The position numbers and the translations under genes were made by a program. The notes beneath the pieces were generated by a model that saw nothing but the letters and a program-made list of their open reading frames with translations, did not search any database and was not told the origin of the DNA. A stretch of DNA of 64,000 nucleotides from a virus. The stretch is from IMG/VR virus record IMGVR_UViG_3300044614_001341, positions 50,608-114,607 of that record. One strand, given 5' to 3'. Shown here one piece after another: positions 55,601 through 64,000 of this stretch (position 1 is the first letter of the stretch; each line of letters starts with the position of its first letter).

Positions 55601-58600
55601 CTAAATGGACCCTCTTTATGATTTGATGTTGCAACTCTAAATCTAATTAAGTTTTGTCCATTATATGAACCAACAACAGTTTCTCCAACAGAAAATGCTG
55701 CCGATGCGCCATAGTTTTGTAGAGTAGAATCATTCGCAATCTCAACAAGTTTTGGAATAAAATCTACACCACTATTACCATCTAAGAATTGATAAGTTTG
55801 TGTCAATGGTTTCATATTAACTGCACTAAAACCAGTGTTACGGGATCTCATATAGAGTTCGGTTCCACTGGCAAGTAATCTATCATCAACATTTGTAGAA
55901 GAACTTGATCCAACAATAGCCCAACGTCCAGTTGCTCTCAACCAGACCCAGTTTGTTTGATTAATATTTACATCTGCAAGTCTAATTGTTCTTACCCAAC
56001 TATCACTAGATGGATTAAGTTTAATAGTTCCACTGTAAGAAACGACATGGAATGGGTTCACATTTTCAACCTTAGTTGCCAATGGTTGCTCAATCCAACC
56101 AATAGATTCGTACTTTAATGTAATTACATCATTGATTTTTTGAACATTTGAATCATATAAAGAGAAATTGCTACTAAGATCTAAAGTTTCGTCGGTAAAG
56201 ACCTGGGCAGAAACAGGAAGTAAATTAATACTATTTCTACTAATTTGTGGAGTTAATTCATCATTCTCAAAATCTACTTCAACTTTTGATACATCCGTAT
56301 TAATTAAATCTGTGTTTTTAAAATCATCGACAAAAAATCCTGTTTTAAATCTATTAAAACCTTGTGCATCCTGAATTTGTAATGTTTGAACATTAAGTTC
56401 CAAAAGAGATAAAGAGGTAACTCTTTCAAGATTTTCTACTCTATCTTCAATTAAACCAATATCACGCATCGTATATCTTCTATTATCTGCAAGAAAGACT
56501 GACGCATCTTTTGGATTATAAAGATATGGTGGAAGATTTATTGTTGCAATCTCCATTACATCATCAGGTTTTGATGGTGCCTTAGGATCAGTTGATGGGG
56601 TTCCTTGAAGAACAATGAAGTTTCCTAATTTATCAAGATATAACTTGTCGATTCTTCCAAGATAAAAATCATATCCAATCAAAGAATTTTCATTCGGAGA
56701 TAGAATCAACTTTGGATCAGTTCCAAAAGATCTTGAAGAGAAGTCGAATGGTGAAGAAGTTGTGCTAGAAAATATTGATACTCTTGGTCTAAAATCAAGG
56801 GTATCAGATGCTCTCACATTGTCTTTACCTATAGATGGGATATCGGAACCAAATCTTTCTGCAGTATAACTATTAACTGTAAATACGTCTCCAGTATCAC
56901 CAGATGGAATTGAATAATAATCAAATACGATTAAAAGTTGTTTGGTTGGAGCAGATTCTCCGGAGTTTCTAATAATTTTCGAATAATCATAATATTGCTC
57001 TTTTTGACCTTTATCAAGTGTAAAACTATTGGTAATATTTTTATAATTTCCTTGGATAATTGTAGCAATTGATGTATTAATGTTGGACTCTTCGAAAGTA
57101 ACATTCTCACCAGCAATAAATCTATTAGTATTCAAATACACAATACCAAGATTATTTGAAGATGGTTTAGTTACAACTCTGGCGATTGCCTTACTGGATT
57201 GTCCAATAATATTCTCACCAACGATTGCATTTGTATCTACATTTGCAATTGAACTAAAGGTTAAAGTATCTAATGAAGGTGCTGAAGTATTTAAAGATTC
57301 ATACACTGCAATCACTTTTACAACATCTGGGTATTTTAAACATATCTCTTCATCTTGAACCCTTAAACCATAAAATTGATTATATGTTAATCCATCATTA
57401 ATAGAAGTACTAATTCCTGTACCAGATTCTGGATATTTTGATAGATTTACATTAATGGTTTGACTTCGCGTAAATTGTTTTACTTTACTTTGTGTGCCAT
57501 TTTTAATAAAGGTGGCATTAATTGTAGAAATATTTTTATTTTGGATATTATTAAATGTTACTTGATTATTAGATAGAGTTACTTTATCTGATGTTAGACC
57601 TTCTATGCTACCGTCAGCATAATGAATTGAATATCTTTCCTCATCAAAAGACTGGAATTGAGAAAATGATGAACTAATCCCTAAATCAAAATTTCCTGTT
57701 GTAACTGTCAGAGTGTTGCTAGATGGTGTTAAAGTTGTGTTAGATTGTGCTGTAAATGATAATGTGGAGTTACTCAGGTTAGTTGATGCAATATTGGCAT
57801 CAGGCAATTGAGCATAAAGGTAACCTTTTTGCTCATTTCTAATTTTTGGAGCACCGATTGAAAAAGTTGTACTTGTTTGTGATAATGGCAATCCACCATC
57901 ACAAACACCCGACACAGTATTAATACCAACAAGTGTCATAGATGAACCATCTGACGAAACAGACAGAACTCTATTGTAAGTTTCGGTAACAAAACCTACT
58001 CTTTGGTATCTGATAATTGTATCAGATGCAATTCCACTAAAAGGTTTTCCTGAAGAAGAAACAGCACCTGATGATTGAATAGTAATAACATCTGTTGGAG
58101 AAAATCCAAACGCAGTTGTTTTATCTAACTGAGCATCTGCCGCAAAAGCCGTAGAAAAACCAGAAGTTGCAGTTGATTGGAATAAAGATTTTATATCTTG
58201 AGTGGAATATACTCTAATTGATTTAATTGTTCTGGGATATAATTCTAGACCATTAATTATAATTTGCTCACCAACAATAAAAGTACCTGATGTCTGTCTA
58301 AGAGAAATAATATCAGAACCTGTACCGGCAGCAGTGGCATATCCACTTGCACCACTACTCTTACCCTTTATAAAGGATGTTATTGGAAGTTGAGCACCAG
58401 ATATTGATTGATTTAACGTTAATTGTGTATATGTTTGAATATCATATAAGTATAGATCCCAATTTGTAGCAACATTCGAGTATGCTGCATCAGTTAAATT
58501 AAAAGCATAAACTCTAGCATCACCTATTTTTGTTCCTGTTGCAGCAATTGTTGATGATTTTCTTTGGTTATAGAGATCAATTGAAGACTTTTGTTTTGGC

Positions 58601-59832
58601 GCTCCAGAAGAATTATTGACTCTAATCAAATTGCCCATTTCAAATGGTATATTAACATTTGATTTTGATAGGGACGTCCTGGGTTTTGGAACATCTACAA
58701 TTTCTACACCAGTTTTTTCAATATCATAACCTCTAACATAAGCCTTTCCTGGTGAAAACTTAACACACATCAAATTATCTGATGGTATATTATTTTGTTC
58801 TGTCTTTTCATTACTAAAGAAAAGACCATCGTTTCCTAATCTATTGTTAAGAGAATTGTTTAATGAAAATTGAAATGGAGTTACAACATAATCCCCAGAT
58901 TCATCATATGTTCTTTGGGCAAGATAATCTCTAATAATAGAATATTGGGATTTAGTTTCAATCTTTTTAATGTTTCCATCTTGAACTCTTAATAACTCGA
59001 CAAAATCAGTATCATTCTCAATGTCAGATAAAAGTTTTTTGTCTAATGTTAATGATATTTTAAATCTATCAGATCCAGGTGCTGCATAGTTTGTAAAACC
59101 TTTTGCATTATCATATAATGTCGGGTCATCTTTTGCTGTGATGATTTGTTCGTTTACTCTTAAACCTACTCTATATGATGGGGTGTTTGAATAATAATCA
59201 AGAATTATTGTTTGCTTAGGAACACGTACAAATGTTCCTCGGATAAAATATACGCCTTCACCAATAGAAGATGCAGATCCAGTAGAAGTTGAACTATTGG
59301 AAATAGTGGAAGCGAAAGGTGTACCAGAAGCAATTGTCGTTCCTGAGTATACTACATTTTCACTCGCATATAAAAATTCACCATCTTGGAATTCATTAAA
59401 TGTAAAATTATTATCGGAATCTTGATATTTTACATAAATGGTTGCATATTCAACTTCTGAATTTGGTAATTGGACTTTTTGTACTGTTGCTGTAGTCCCA
59501 GAAGTTTGACCGGTAATTTTTTTCCCAACAAACTGCTCAAGATATGAAATAATATTTGCGCCGTAAATTGTGGGATTTAATTTAACTGAATAAAATTGAT
59601 TATCGTAAACAATATTTCCAGGGATCACCATTGACCCTTCTTTGAAAATATGACTACCAAAAGATTCTACTTGATCTTGTAGAATAGATTGTAAAGTATT
59701 TAATTCTCTCGCTTGAACAGGTTTTCCCGGATTAAATAAAACCTTATAATAATTTTTGTCTTTAGCGCCTACATCAGGCTCATTAAAATCATCATAGTAG
59801 GGGCTTACATTAAGATTTGTTTTCTGAGCCAT
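52639..59832 (-). CDS. Giant tail/baseplate structural protein, DUF4815 type
   Basis: A 2397-residue protein. The N-terminal ~95 residues (YYDDFNEPDVGAKDKNYYKVLFNPGKPVQARELNTLQSILQDQVESFG) are the DUF4815 start known from marine phage tail proteins. The body is a chain of beta domains, including a segment with WIEQPLATKVENVNPFHVVSYSG and a central DPLAQSFSV block. Two GxGY-like repeats (GGSNYTTTSNVGTYSITG, GNGYAVGDVVGITT) occur near residue 1850. It lies after gp8 and is probably a wedge-peripheral or fibre protein; its T4 counterpart is not clear. No frameshift is seen. Confidence 0.8.
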   Translation of the reverse strand: MAQKTNLNVSPYYDDFNEPDVGAKDKNYYKVLFNPGKPVQARELNTLQSILQDQVESFGSHIFKEGSMVIPGNIVYDNQFYSVKLNPTIYGANIISYLEQFVGKKITGQTSGTTATVQKVQLPNSEVEYATIYVKYQDSDNNFTFNEFQDGEFLYASENVVYSGTTIASGTPFASTISNSSTSTGSASSIGEGVYFIRGTFVRVPKQTIILDYYSNTPSYRVGLRVNEQIITAKDDPTLYDNAKGFTNYAAPGSDRFKISLTLDKKLLSDIENDTDFVELLRVQDGNIKKIETKSQYSIIRDYLAQRTYDESGDYVVTPFQFSLNNSLNNRLGNDGLFFSNEKTEQNNIPSDNLMCVKFSPGKAYVRGYDIEKTGVEIVDVPKPRTSLSKSNVNIPFEMGNLIRVNNSSGAPKQKSSIDLYNQRKSSTIAATGTKIGDARVYAFNLTDAAYSNVATNWDLYLYDIQTYTQLTLNQSISGAQLPITSFIKGKSSGASGYATAAGTGSDIISLRQTSGTFIVGEQIIINGLELYPRTIKSIRVYSTQDIKSLFQSTATSGFSTAFAADAQLDKTTAFGFSPTDVITIQSSGAVSSSGKPFSGIASDTIIRYQRVGFVTETYNRVLSVSSDGSSMTLVGINTVSGVCDGGLPLSQTSTTFSIGAPKIRNEQKGYLYAQLPDANIASTNLSNSTLSFTAQSNTTLTPSSNTLTVTTGNFDLGISSSFSQFQSFDEERYSIHYADGSIEGLTSDKVTLSNNQVTFNNIQNKNISTINATFIKNGTQSKVKQFTRSQTINVNLSKYPESGTGISTSINDGLTYNQFYGLRVQDEEICLKYPDVVKVIAVYESLNTSAPSLDTLTFSSIANVDTNAIVGENIIGQSSKAIARVVTKPSSNNLGIVYLNTNRFIAGENVTFEESNINTSIATIIQGNYKNITNSFTLDKGQKEQYYDYSKIIRNSGESAPTKQLLIVFDYYSIPSGDTGDVFTVNSYTAERFGSDIPSIGKDNVRASDTLDFRPRVSIFSSTTSSPFDFSSRSFGTDPKLILSPNENSLIGYDFYLGRIDKLYLDKLGNFIVLQGTPSTDPKAPSKPDDVMEIATINLPPYLYNPKDASVFLADNRRYTMRDIGLIEDRVENLERVTSLSLLELNVQTLQIQDAQGFNRFKTGFFVDDFKNTDLINTDVSKVEVDFENDELTPQISRNSINLLPVSAQVFTDETLDLSSNFSLYDSNVQKINDVITLKYESIGWIEQPLATKVENVNPFHVVSYSGTIKLNPSSDSWVRTIRLADVNINQTNWVWLRATGRWAIVGSSSSTNVDDRLLASGTELYMRSRNTGFSAVNMKPLTQTYQFLDGNSGVDFIPKLVEIANDSTLQNYGASAAFSVGETVVGSYNGQNLIRFRVATSNHKEGPFSSPTTTYNINPYNKSENIPSSYSLTSKVLNIDIDSLCAEAQGLYSGYLITGMKLVGQTSGAVAYVKTLRLITDNYGDLKGSFFLRDPNTNPTPPVRIATGSKVYKLTSSSTNQTPLPGSKLICSAETIYKAEGTWEQRQRVTTTSTTIYFVDPLAQSFSVGGNIEDTNGNSPNDDANGAYLTAVDLFFASKDPNNAPLTVEVRTVELGTPTRVIVGNPVTLKPDQIQTSTNASVATTVTFDYPIYLAPGLEYAIVLLAPQTDQYEVWIAEMGEKTVNTANLPDAESVRYTKQFAIGSLFKSQNGSIWTENQYQDLKFKLYKANFTATSGSVFFQNPTLNESNGYVPTLSNNPVTTLPKKFAIGISTVTSSAMIGILTTGRKIADAAKPYNYGYIVGTGSSVSTVGITTGGSNYTTTSNVGTYSITGSGTGLRLNITATNGAVSAATVASVGNGYAVGDVVGITTANVSPAAGRDARITITAITGLDTLYISNAQAESFTTVGISTLVYYNDSGTAISLASTTIRTSSPVGGIYAGNFMKVNHFDHGMYAANNKLTLYNVESNIIPTTLSLPLLSTDTSISVASTSNFTTFEGIAVSGSNPGYIKIENEIIKYESVGTGQLLTITRGIDSTLVLDHPVSTLVYKYELSGVSLRRINTTHDISDTGNDIDSYYIEFNRSNFDSNAINRSTDGSLSSAPQLSFDAEIATGGSGVESTENIQYDSIIPEIVGLVPGSATEVTAQIRSVSGTSVDGTEVSFQDQGYENVEIGVLNKLSSTRIICSNINEDTYLEGVLLSNRSKSFVAKVNLSTTDNNLSPMIFWKNSAVQLLSSRLNSPVSNYITDNRANSLIDDPHAAIYVSNTVRLSQSATSLKVIISAYRHSSADFRVLYSLIRPDSSEVEQAFVLFPGYNNLTIDANQDGYPDVINSANNSGLPDTFVPASLENQFLDYEFTANNLGEFTGYTIKIVMSGTNQAYAPRFKDLRSIAIR

Positions 59833-59835
59833 TTC

Positions 59836-61395
59836 TTAAAATTCCAGGATAATTTTAACGTCTTCTTTTTGTCTAGAACTTCTTGTTACTGTAGGTCTAT
59901 TATCAATGTAGATTACATCACCAGACTTATTATTTATCTCTGGATTTGCAAGACCATTTGTAAATTCTACCCCCAGATTTACAATTTTATTTGAAATTGT
60001 TGTTGTAATACCAGAAAAAGAACTATCTACAGAGGCATTAAACCCACCACCAACTTTTGTAATTTGATTGGTTGAATTAAAATCTAATACTTTTCCTGTA
60101 GATGATATACCAATATAATCAGTTTGATCATAAGTTGTGGGGTTGAAGTATAAAGATCTATCTCTAAAATACTTTAGAACTTGTGTTTCAGAATCATATG
60201 ATGCAACATAACCAATTGCCTTCCCGCCAGTAACTGATTGTTGAATTTTATCTCCAACTGAAATTGAACCTGATGGTGTTCCGCCAAGTTTTAGTGCGTA
60301 AACGGCAGAAAATTCTGTTGATGTAAAATTTGTTGTATTAATGCCCGTAGAATCAAATACTGATGGATTTTTCAATATTCCAACTTGAGCAAATTTCGAA
60401 TCAATAGGGAAGTTTTTAGTTGAATCATCAAATCTAGCATAGATTAAAATTTTATCAGCACCTAATTCCTTATAGATATCAAAACCATGTCCTTTTGATG
60501 GTGGTATGATTGGAATCAATTCTGCATATTGACCTGGGATTGTTGTTGTTCCTAAATCAACTAAACCATAAGTATAATTTTTACCACCAGAAGTTACAGT
60601 AGTATCTGTAATTCTTCCTGATGAGTCCACTTCTACAGTTACTGTGGCACCACTACCGTCTCCAATAATATTGCAAGACTGTCCAGAAGACAATGTATAC
60701 CCCAATCCTCTTTTTTCAATATAAACTTTTTTGATTTGATTATCATTTAGAGTGGAGTCGCCATTTTCTCTAACAGCGGTTATTTGGGCATCTGTAGATG
60801 TGTCCCAGTCATTTGGTACAATGATATATTCAATAGAATCAAATTTAATAATATCACTCGGTGAGACTGTATAAAGATATTTCCAAAGATAACCATCACC
60901 ACTTTCACCTGCTGGAGATGGTTCTAAATCTGTAAAAGTTGGTTCATCTTGGGATGCACTTCCTGTTGTATTAATACCAGAGGAACCGTTGTCAATGCAA
61001 ATATAAACTCTATAATCAGAATTAATAACATAATAGTTAGCATCATATAATCTCATTGCACCGGTAATTGGTGAAGGATTTACAACACTGTAATCGGGTC
61101 TGTACATTTCATATTTTGTACCTCTTACCCAATCAATTCTTCTAACTACTCTTTTAACATTTGCACTTGTAATTTTTTTACCAAAAAGAGCAGTCGTTTT
61201 GTATTGATTCAAATAATCTATATTATCAGTGGGATTAGGTGGAGTTGTATCCCAATTAGAATCTCTACCAAAACCAGAGGTAGTTGGATTTGATAGACCT
61301 ACAAAGACATAATATGAATTTGAAGAATCCTGAACAGAATCTATGAAATTGGATCCATTCAGAATTCTAAATTGATCTGTTACAAGTGCAGACAT
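59836..61395 (-). CDS. 8: Baseplate wedge protein gp8
   Basis: A 519-residue protein (T4: 334). The C-terminus GDVIYIDNRPTVTRSSRQKEDVKIILEF aligns by eye with the T4 gp8 end (GEMIYMENRPPI...), and the N-terminus has TDQFRILNGSNF plus a PPNPTDNIDYLNQ segment and the RRIDWVRGTKYEMY block in the T4 order. The extra ~185 residues are mostly in the middle and include GxGY-type repeats (LGYTLSSGQ, GKNYTYGLVDLG). gp8 dimerises in the wedge with gp7 and gp6. Late box at 61415. Confidence 0.93.
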   Translation of the reverse strand: MSALVTDQFRILNGSNFIDSVQDSSNSYYVFVGLSNPTTSGFGRDSNWDTTPPNPTDNIDYLNQYKTTALFGKKITSANVKRVVRRIDWVRGTKYEMYRPDYSVVNPSPITGAMRLYDANYYVINSDYRVYICIDNGSSGINTTGSASQDEPTFTDLEPSPAGESGDGYLWKYLYTVSPSDIIKFDSIEYIIVPNDWDTSTDAQITAVRENGDSTLNDNQIKKVYIEKRGLGYTLSSGQSCNIIGDGSGATVTVEVDSSGRITDTTVTSGGKNYTYGLVDLGTTTIPGQYAELIPIIPPSKGHGFDIYKELGADKILIYARFDDSTKNFPIDSKFAQVGILKNPSVFDSTGINTTNFTSTEFSAVYALKLGGTPSGSISVGDKIQQSVTGGKAIGYVASYDSETQVLKYFRDRSLYFNPTTYDQTDYIGISSTGKVLDFNSTNQITKVGGGFNASVDSSFSGITTTISNKIVNLGVEFTNGLANPEINNKSGDVIYIDNRPTVTRSSRQKEDVKIILEF

Positions 61396-61414
61396 TTGAA
61401 TATAGTTTTTTCTA

Positions 61415-61422
61415 TATTTATA
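61415..61422 (-). promoter_or_regulatory. Late promoter box TATAAATA before gp8
   Basis: An exact T4 late box, 20 bp before the gp8 ATG. Confidence 0.7.
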
Positions 61423-61428
61423 TCAATA

Positions 61429-64000
61429 TCACAAGTTCTTTTCAATTGGTCCAATATTCCTTAAACCATATCCTCTTCTTTGAATGGTTGGGAACGTCGT
61501 AAGACCAGCATTAATTGTAAACCCAGAAACTGCAATTGAAACTGGTGAAGATGATCTTGTAAATCCAGATAACTTGCCCCAAGAGAATTTTCCTACAGTT
61601 AAACCTGTAGTTGCAATTCCTACGATAGAAGAATTAGATCTAATATTGCAAGTTATTATACCTACACCAGCATCAATTCCACTAATATTATAAATGTTAT
61701 CTAAGAATGTAGTTCCAATACCAATAATTGCATCATTAGATGAATATATTGAAGTAACACCATTTCCAACTTTGGTGTCAAAAATATAAATTGGATAACC
61801 AACTGATAAACCATTAACTGATGATAATGTAAATTTAATTGCTAAATCAGTTCCAATTCCAACTGTTGTTCCAATTCCAGTAATATTTCCTGATGCACCA
61901 ATAAGTGCAGTAATGTCGGAAATATTTTCATAGGTTGGATCTGGTAGAGGGGCAATGACCTGAGGTACAATACTTGTTGTATAACCAAAACCTGGGTTTG
62001 TTATAGTTGCCACAGAAAGAGAACCATTTACAATGGAAATTGATGCAGTTGCAACAGTTCCAATGCCAACACCCACAGTTGGTGGTGCAGATATCTTAAC
62101 TGTTACTGCAGAACCGACATAACCACTTCCGGAATTATTAATAGTAAGTGATTGAATTGTTCCTGCAGCAGAAACAATCGCTGTAATTGCGGCAGAAACT
62201 GGGTCTGGGGAACCAGAGACAATGAGAGCATTAAAATCAATACTTCCTGGTAATTCACCTTCGTAGTTAAAGAACTGTGCATTATCAACATAAACTTCAG
62301 TATCAGATATGCCAATGTTTTTAATAATTTTTGCTGTTGGGTATATTTGTGGTTCAATAGAGTCTCTAGATTTAGAAACAATATTACCGTCAATAATTTG
62401 ATCTGTTTTTTGTTTTGTCCAACTTACAGGCTTTTCATATGTGATATCAATACCATCTAATGTGTATAGATTTGTTTGAACTTTGTCGGAAGAAGGAATA
62501 TCCGAAATTGTTCTTATATTTTGTGTTGTAGTAATGTCAAGTAAAGCATTGTTACTATAAACTTGTAGGTTGTCTCCTATTTTTAAAGATTCAAACACAT
62601 CAACAGAAGTACTATCTGAAGAACTACCTTTATAGAAGAAAATTGAAACTTGATCTTCTGGTTTTGGAGCCTGAGTAAATGTAAATGATGTTCCACCTTC
62701 AAATTGATATGCAACTTTTGGTTCTTGTAAAATACCATTAATAAAAATTATTAATAAAGAATCGAAGTCAATCAACTGAGAATCTGAATCACTACTACTT
62801 CTTTCAAAACTTAATAGTTGAGAATTATAATAAAGTGGGAATCTAGTTCTAGATCCATCTTGATAATTTTGAACTGAATCAATATAATCTAGTTCACCAA
62901 ATTGCCAAGATCCAAATGAATCTGTAAAGGTTTCTAAAACCGTCAATTCAAACTGAGAAACTGGGCTTGCTAGACCATAAGCAGTTACTAGACCAACTGG
63001 TTTAAATACATCACCTTTTTTAAATCCATATCCAGGTCTAGTAATCTTGAAAGATTTAACTACAAACAAAGAACTTAAAGAATTGATATCGGAAACTGAT
63101 AGATAATTGTTAATAGTTATCCCCGCCGGCACCACTGCTCCACCAGCAGCAAGAAAAACTGAATTGTCATCATCATAAATTATTGAATTGATATTGTCAG
63201 TGTAGATAAAACTATCAAATTCATAACCTTGTGTATTTGAATTTCGCATTATCCAATTAATTCCATCAACTGAAGTGCCTATTTTTCCATTATTACCACC
63301 AGCAACATAACTATTGTTTCCAAATGCGAGAGTTTTAATACTATCAGTATCAAAACCAGAAGGTGTTGGGATCCATGTGATTGTATCTGTTGAGGTATTT
63401 AAGATTCCACCATAACCACCAGCAACATAGACATTGTTGCCAAAAGTAAGTGCATAAATGGGGTTGTTATTGCCAAAACTAGTAGTTCTTAAGGTCCAAT
63501 TAATAGAATCTGTTGATGTGCCTAAGATTCCACTACCACCAGACACAAACCCACCAGCAACATAAGTATTGTTTGCGAAAGTAAGTGCATAAATGAAACT
63601 ATTACCAAAACCAGAAGTTCTTCTAGTCCAACTAATTGCATCTGTTGAGGTATTTAAGATTCCACTAGCACCACCAGCAACATAGACATTGTTTGCATAA
63701 GTAATGGCAAAAACAGTAGAACCACCAATGCTAGAAGTTCTTAATTCCCAAGTAATTGCATCTGTTGAGGTATTTAAGATTCCACTAACACCACCAGCAA
63801 CATAGACATTGTTTGCATAAGTAATGGCAAAAACAGTAGAACCACCAATGCTAGAAGTTCTTAATTCCCAAGTAATTGCATCGGTTGATGTAGTAATGTA
63901 TGAATCATAAAAAGGTAAATTTGAGTCATATATCTCACCCGCCGCAATATAAATTCCATTTCCATATGATACTAAATTAGTATTTCCAATATCAATGCCA
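61429..64000 (-). CDS. gp7-position structural protein with propeller repeats (5' partial)
   Basis: The reading frame is open to the window edge; a GTG at 63546 is internal. At least 857 residues are visible. The N-terminal visible part has five ~40-residue repeats (pattern IL-TSTD-I-W---TSGF--xIxA-TFxNN-YVAGG), a beta-propeller-like module. Then come a globular domain, GxGY-type repeats (NSGSGYVGSAVTV, NPGFGYTTSIV) and a C-terminal TFPTIQRRGYGLRNIGPIEKNL tail. Directly upstream of gp8, the T4 place of gp7, so a wedge role is possible, but T4 gp7 has no propeller I know of. May also be a receptor-binding or fibre protein. Confidence 0.7.
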   Translation of the reverse strand, partial: GIDIGNTNLVSYGNGIYIAAGEIYDSNLPFYDSYITTSTDAITWELRTSSIGGSTVFAITYANNVYVAGGVSGILNTSTDAITWELRTSSIGGSTVFAITYANNVYVAGGASGILNTSTDAISWTRRTSGFGNSFIYALTFANNTYVAGGFVSGGSGILGTSTDSINWTLRTTSFGNNNPIYALTFGNNVYVAGGYGGILNTSTDTITWIPTPSGFDTDSIKTLAFGNNSYVAGGNNGKIGTSVDGINWIMRNSNTQGYEFDSFIYTDNINSIIYDDDNSVFLAAGGAVVPAGITINNYLSVSDINSLSSLFVVKSFKITRPGYGFKKGDVFKPVGLVTAYGLASPVSQFELTVLETFTDSFGSWQFGELDYIDSVQNYQDGSRTRFPLYYNSQLLSFERSSSDSDSQLIDFDSLLIIFINGILQEPKVAYQFEGGTSFTFTQAPKPEDQVSIFFYKGSSSDSTSVDVFESLKIGDNLQVYSNNALLDITTTQNIRTISDIPSSDKVQTNLYTLDGIDITYEKPVSWTKQKTDQIIDGNIVSKSRDSIEPQIYPTAKIIKNIGISDTEVYVDNAQFFNYEGELPGSIDFNALIVSGSPDPVSAAITAIVSAAGTIQSLTINNSGSGYVGSAVTVKISAPPTVGVGIGTVATASISIVNGSLSVATITNPGFGYTTSIVPQVIAPLPDPTYENISDITALIGASGNITGIGTTVGIGTDLAIKFTLSSVNGLSVGYPIYIFDTKVGNGVTSIYSSNDAIIGIGTTFLDNIYNISGIDAGVGIITCNIRSNSSIVGIATTGLTVGKFSWGKLSGFTRSSSPVSIAVSGFTINAGLTTFPTIQRRGYGLRNIGPIEKNL
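63633..63882 (-). repeat. 120-bp tandem duplication in the propeller region
   Basis: 63633-63762 and 63753-63882 are the same 130 bp with a single mismatch (63668 against 63788), with a 120-bp period. It encodes two nearly identical 40-residue repeats. Confidence 0.92.

Noticed and set aside
63700-63900. CRISPR array or regularly spaced repeat
   Set aside because: The repeat is a direct tandem duplication of coding DNA with a 120-bp period and no short palindromic repeats or unique spacers.

Overview
The window is part of the genome of a large T4-like myovirus, most likely a cyanophage (marine or freshwater cyanobacterial host). Every convincing gene lies on the minus strand, so transcription runs from high to low coordinates. 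The T4 core is nearly syntenic: baseplate, neck, terminase, tail sheath and tube, portal, prohead and capsid genes, then recombination genes, then the replisome. The cyanophage assignment rests on accessory genes known from that group: a DUF3110 protein between gp46 and gp47, a CobS-like ATPase with a VWA partner, MazG, an Hsp20 chaperone, a 2OG-Fe(II) oxygenase and a DUF3310 protein. No photosynthesis gene is visible. The DNA is AT-rich. Both window ends cut through genes.

Layout, in transcription order. (1) 64000-48000: a gp7-position structural protein with propeller-like repeats (5' end outside the window), gp8, a 2397-residue DUF4815 tail protein, small conserved ORFs, gp13, gp14, gp15 and gp16. 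(2) 47979-42600: a mosaic cysteine-rich structural protein, a small capsid-targeted protein, a large structural protein, gp17 and a zinc-ribbon ORF. (3) 42528-34000: gp18, gp19, gp20, a gp67-like protein, a beta-rich protein, gp21, gp22 and gp23. (4) 33961-25100: an RlpA-like capsid-targeted protein, a tail-tube-like protein, UvsY, UvsW, an Lsm-like protein, gp55, gp47, DUF3110, gp46, a basic mini-protein and two internal-protein candidates. (5) 25017-6499: early and replication region with a GIY-YIG endonuclease, the VWA/CobS pair, DUF3310, gp45, an endonuclease-rich island, gp44, Dam, gp62, RegA, Hsp20, gp43, UvsX, gp41 and MazG. (6) 6483-1: tRNA-Ala, an HNH endonuclease, tRNA-Leu, then virion and internal-protein candidates and a small membrane protein.

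Regulation is legible. Six near-consensus sigma70 promoters, all with exactly 17-bp spacers, sit before early units: gp55, DUF3310-gp45, the gp43 operon, mazG, tRNA-Ala and (inside the HNH gene) tRNA-Leu. T4-type late boxes (TATAAATA and variants, CTAAATA) sit 10-45 bp before virion genes and before all four homing-endonuclease genes. Several intergenic regions are a terminator hairpin whose U-run leads straight into the next promoter.

The most interesting biology is a set of proteins whose N-termini match the T4 capsid-targeting peptide plus a gp21 protease site. One carries a nucleotidyltransferase domain and another an RlpA-like barrel. They are candidates for proteins packaged in the head and injected into the host. 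A second module is a MoxR/CobS-type ATPase beside a protein that combines an HEXXH site with a VWA MIDAS domain.
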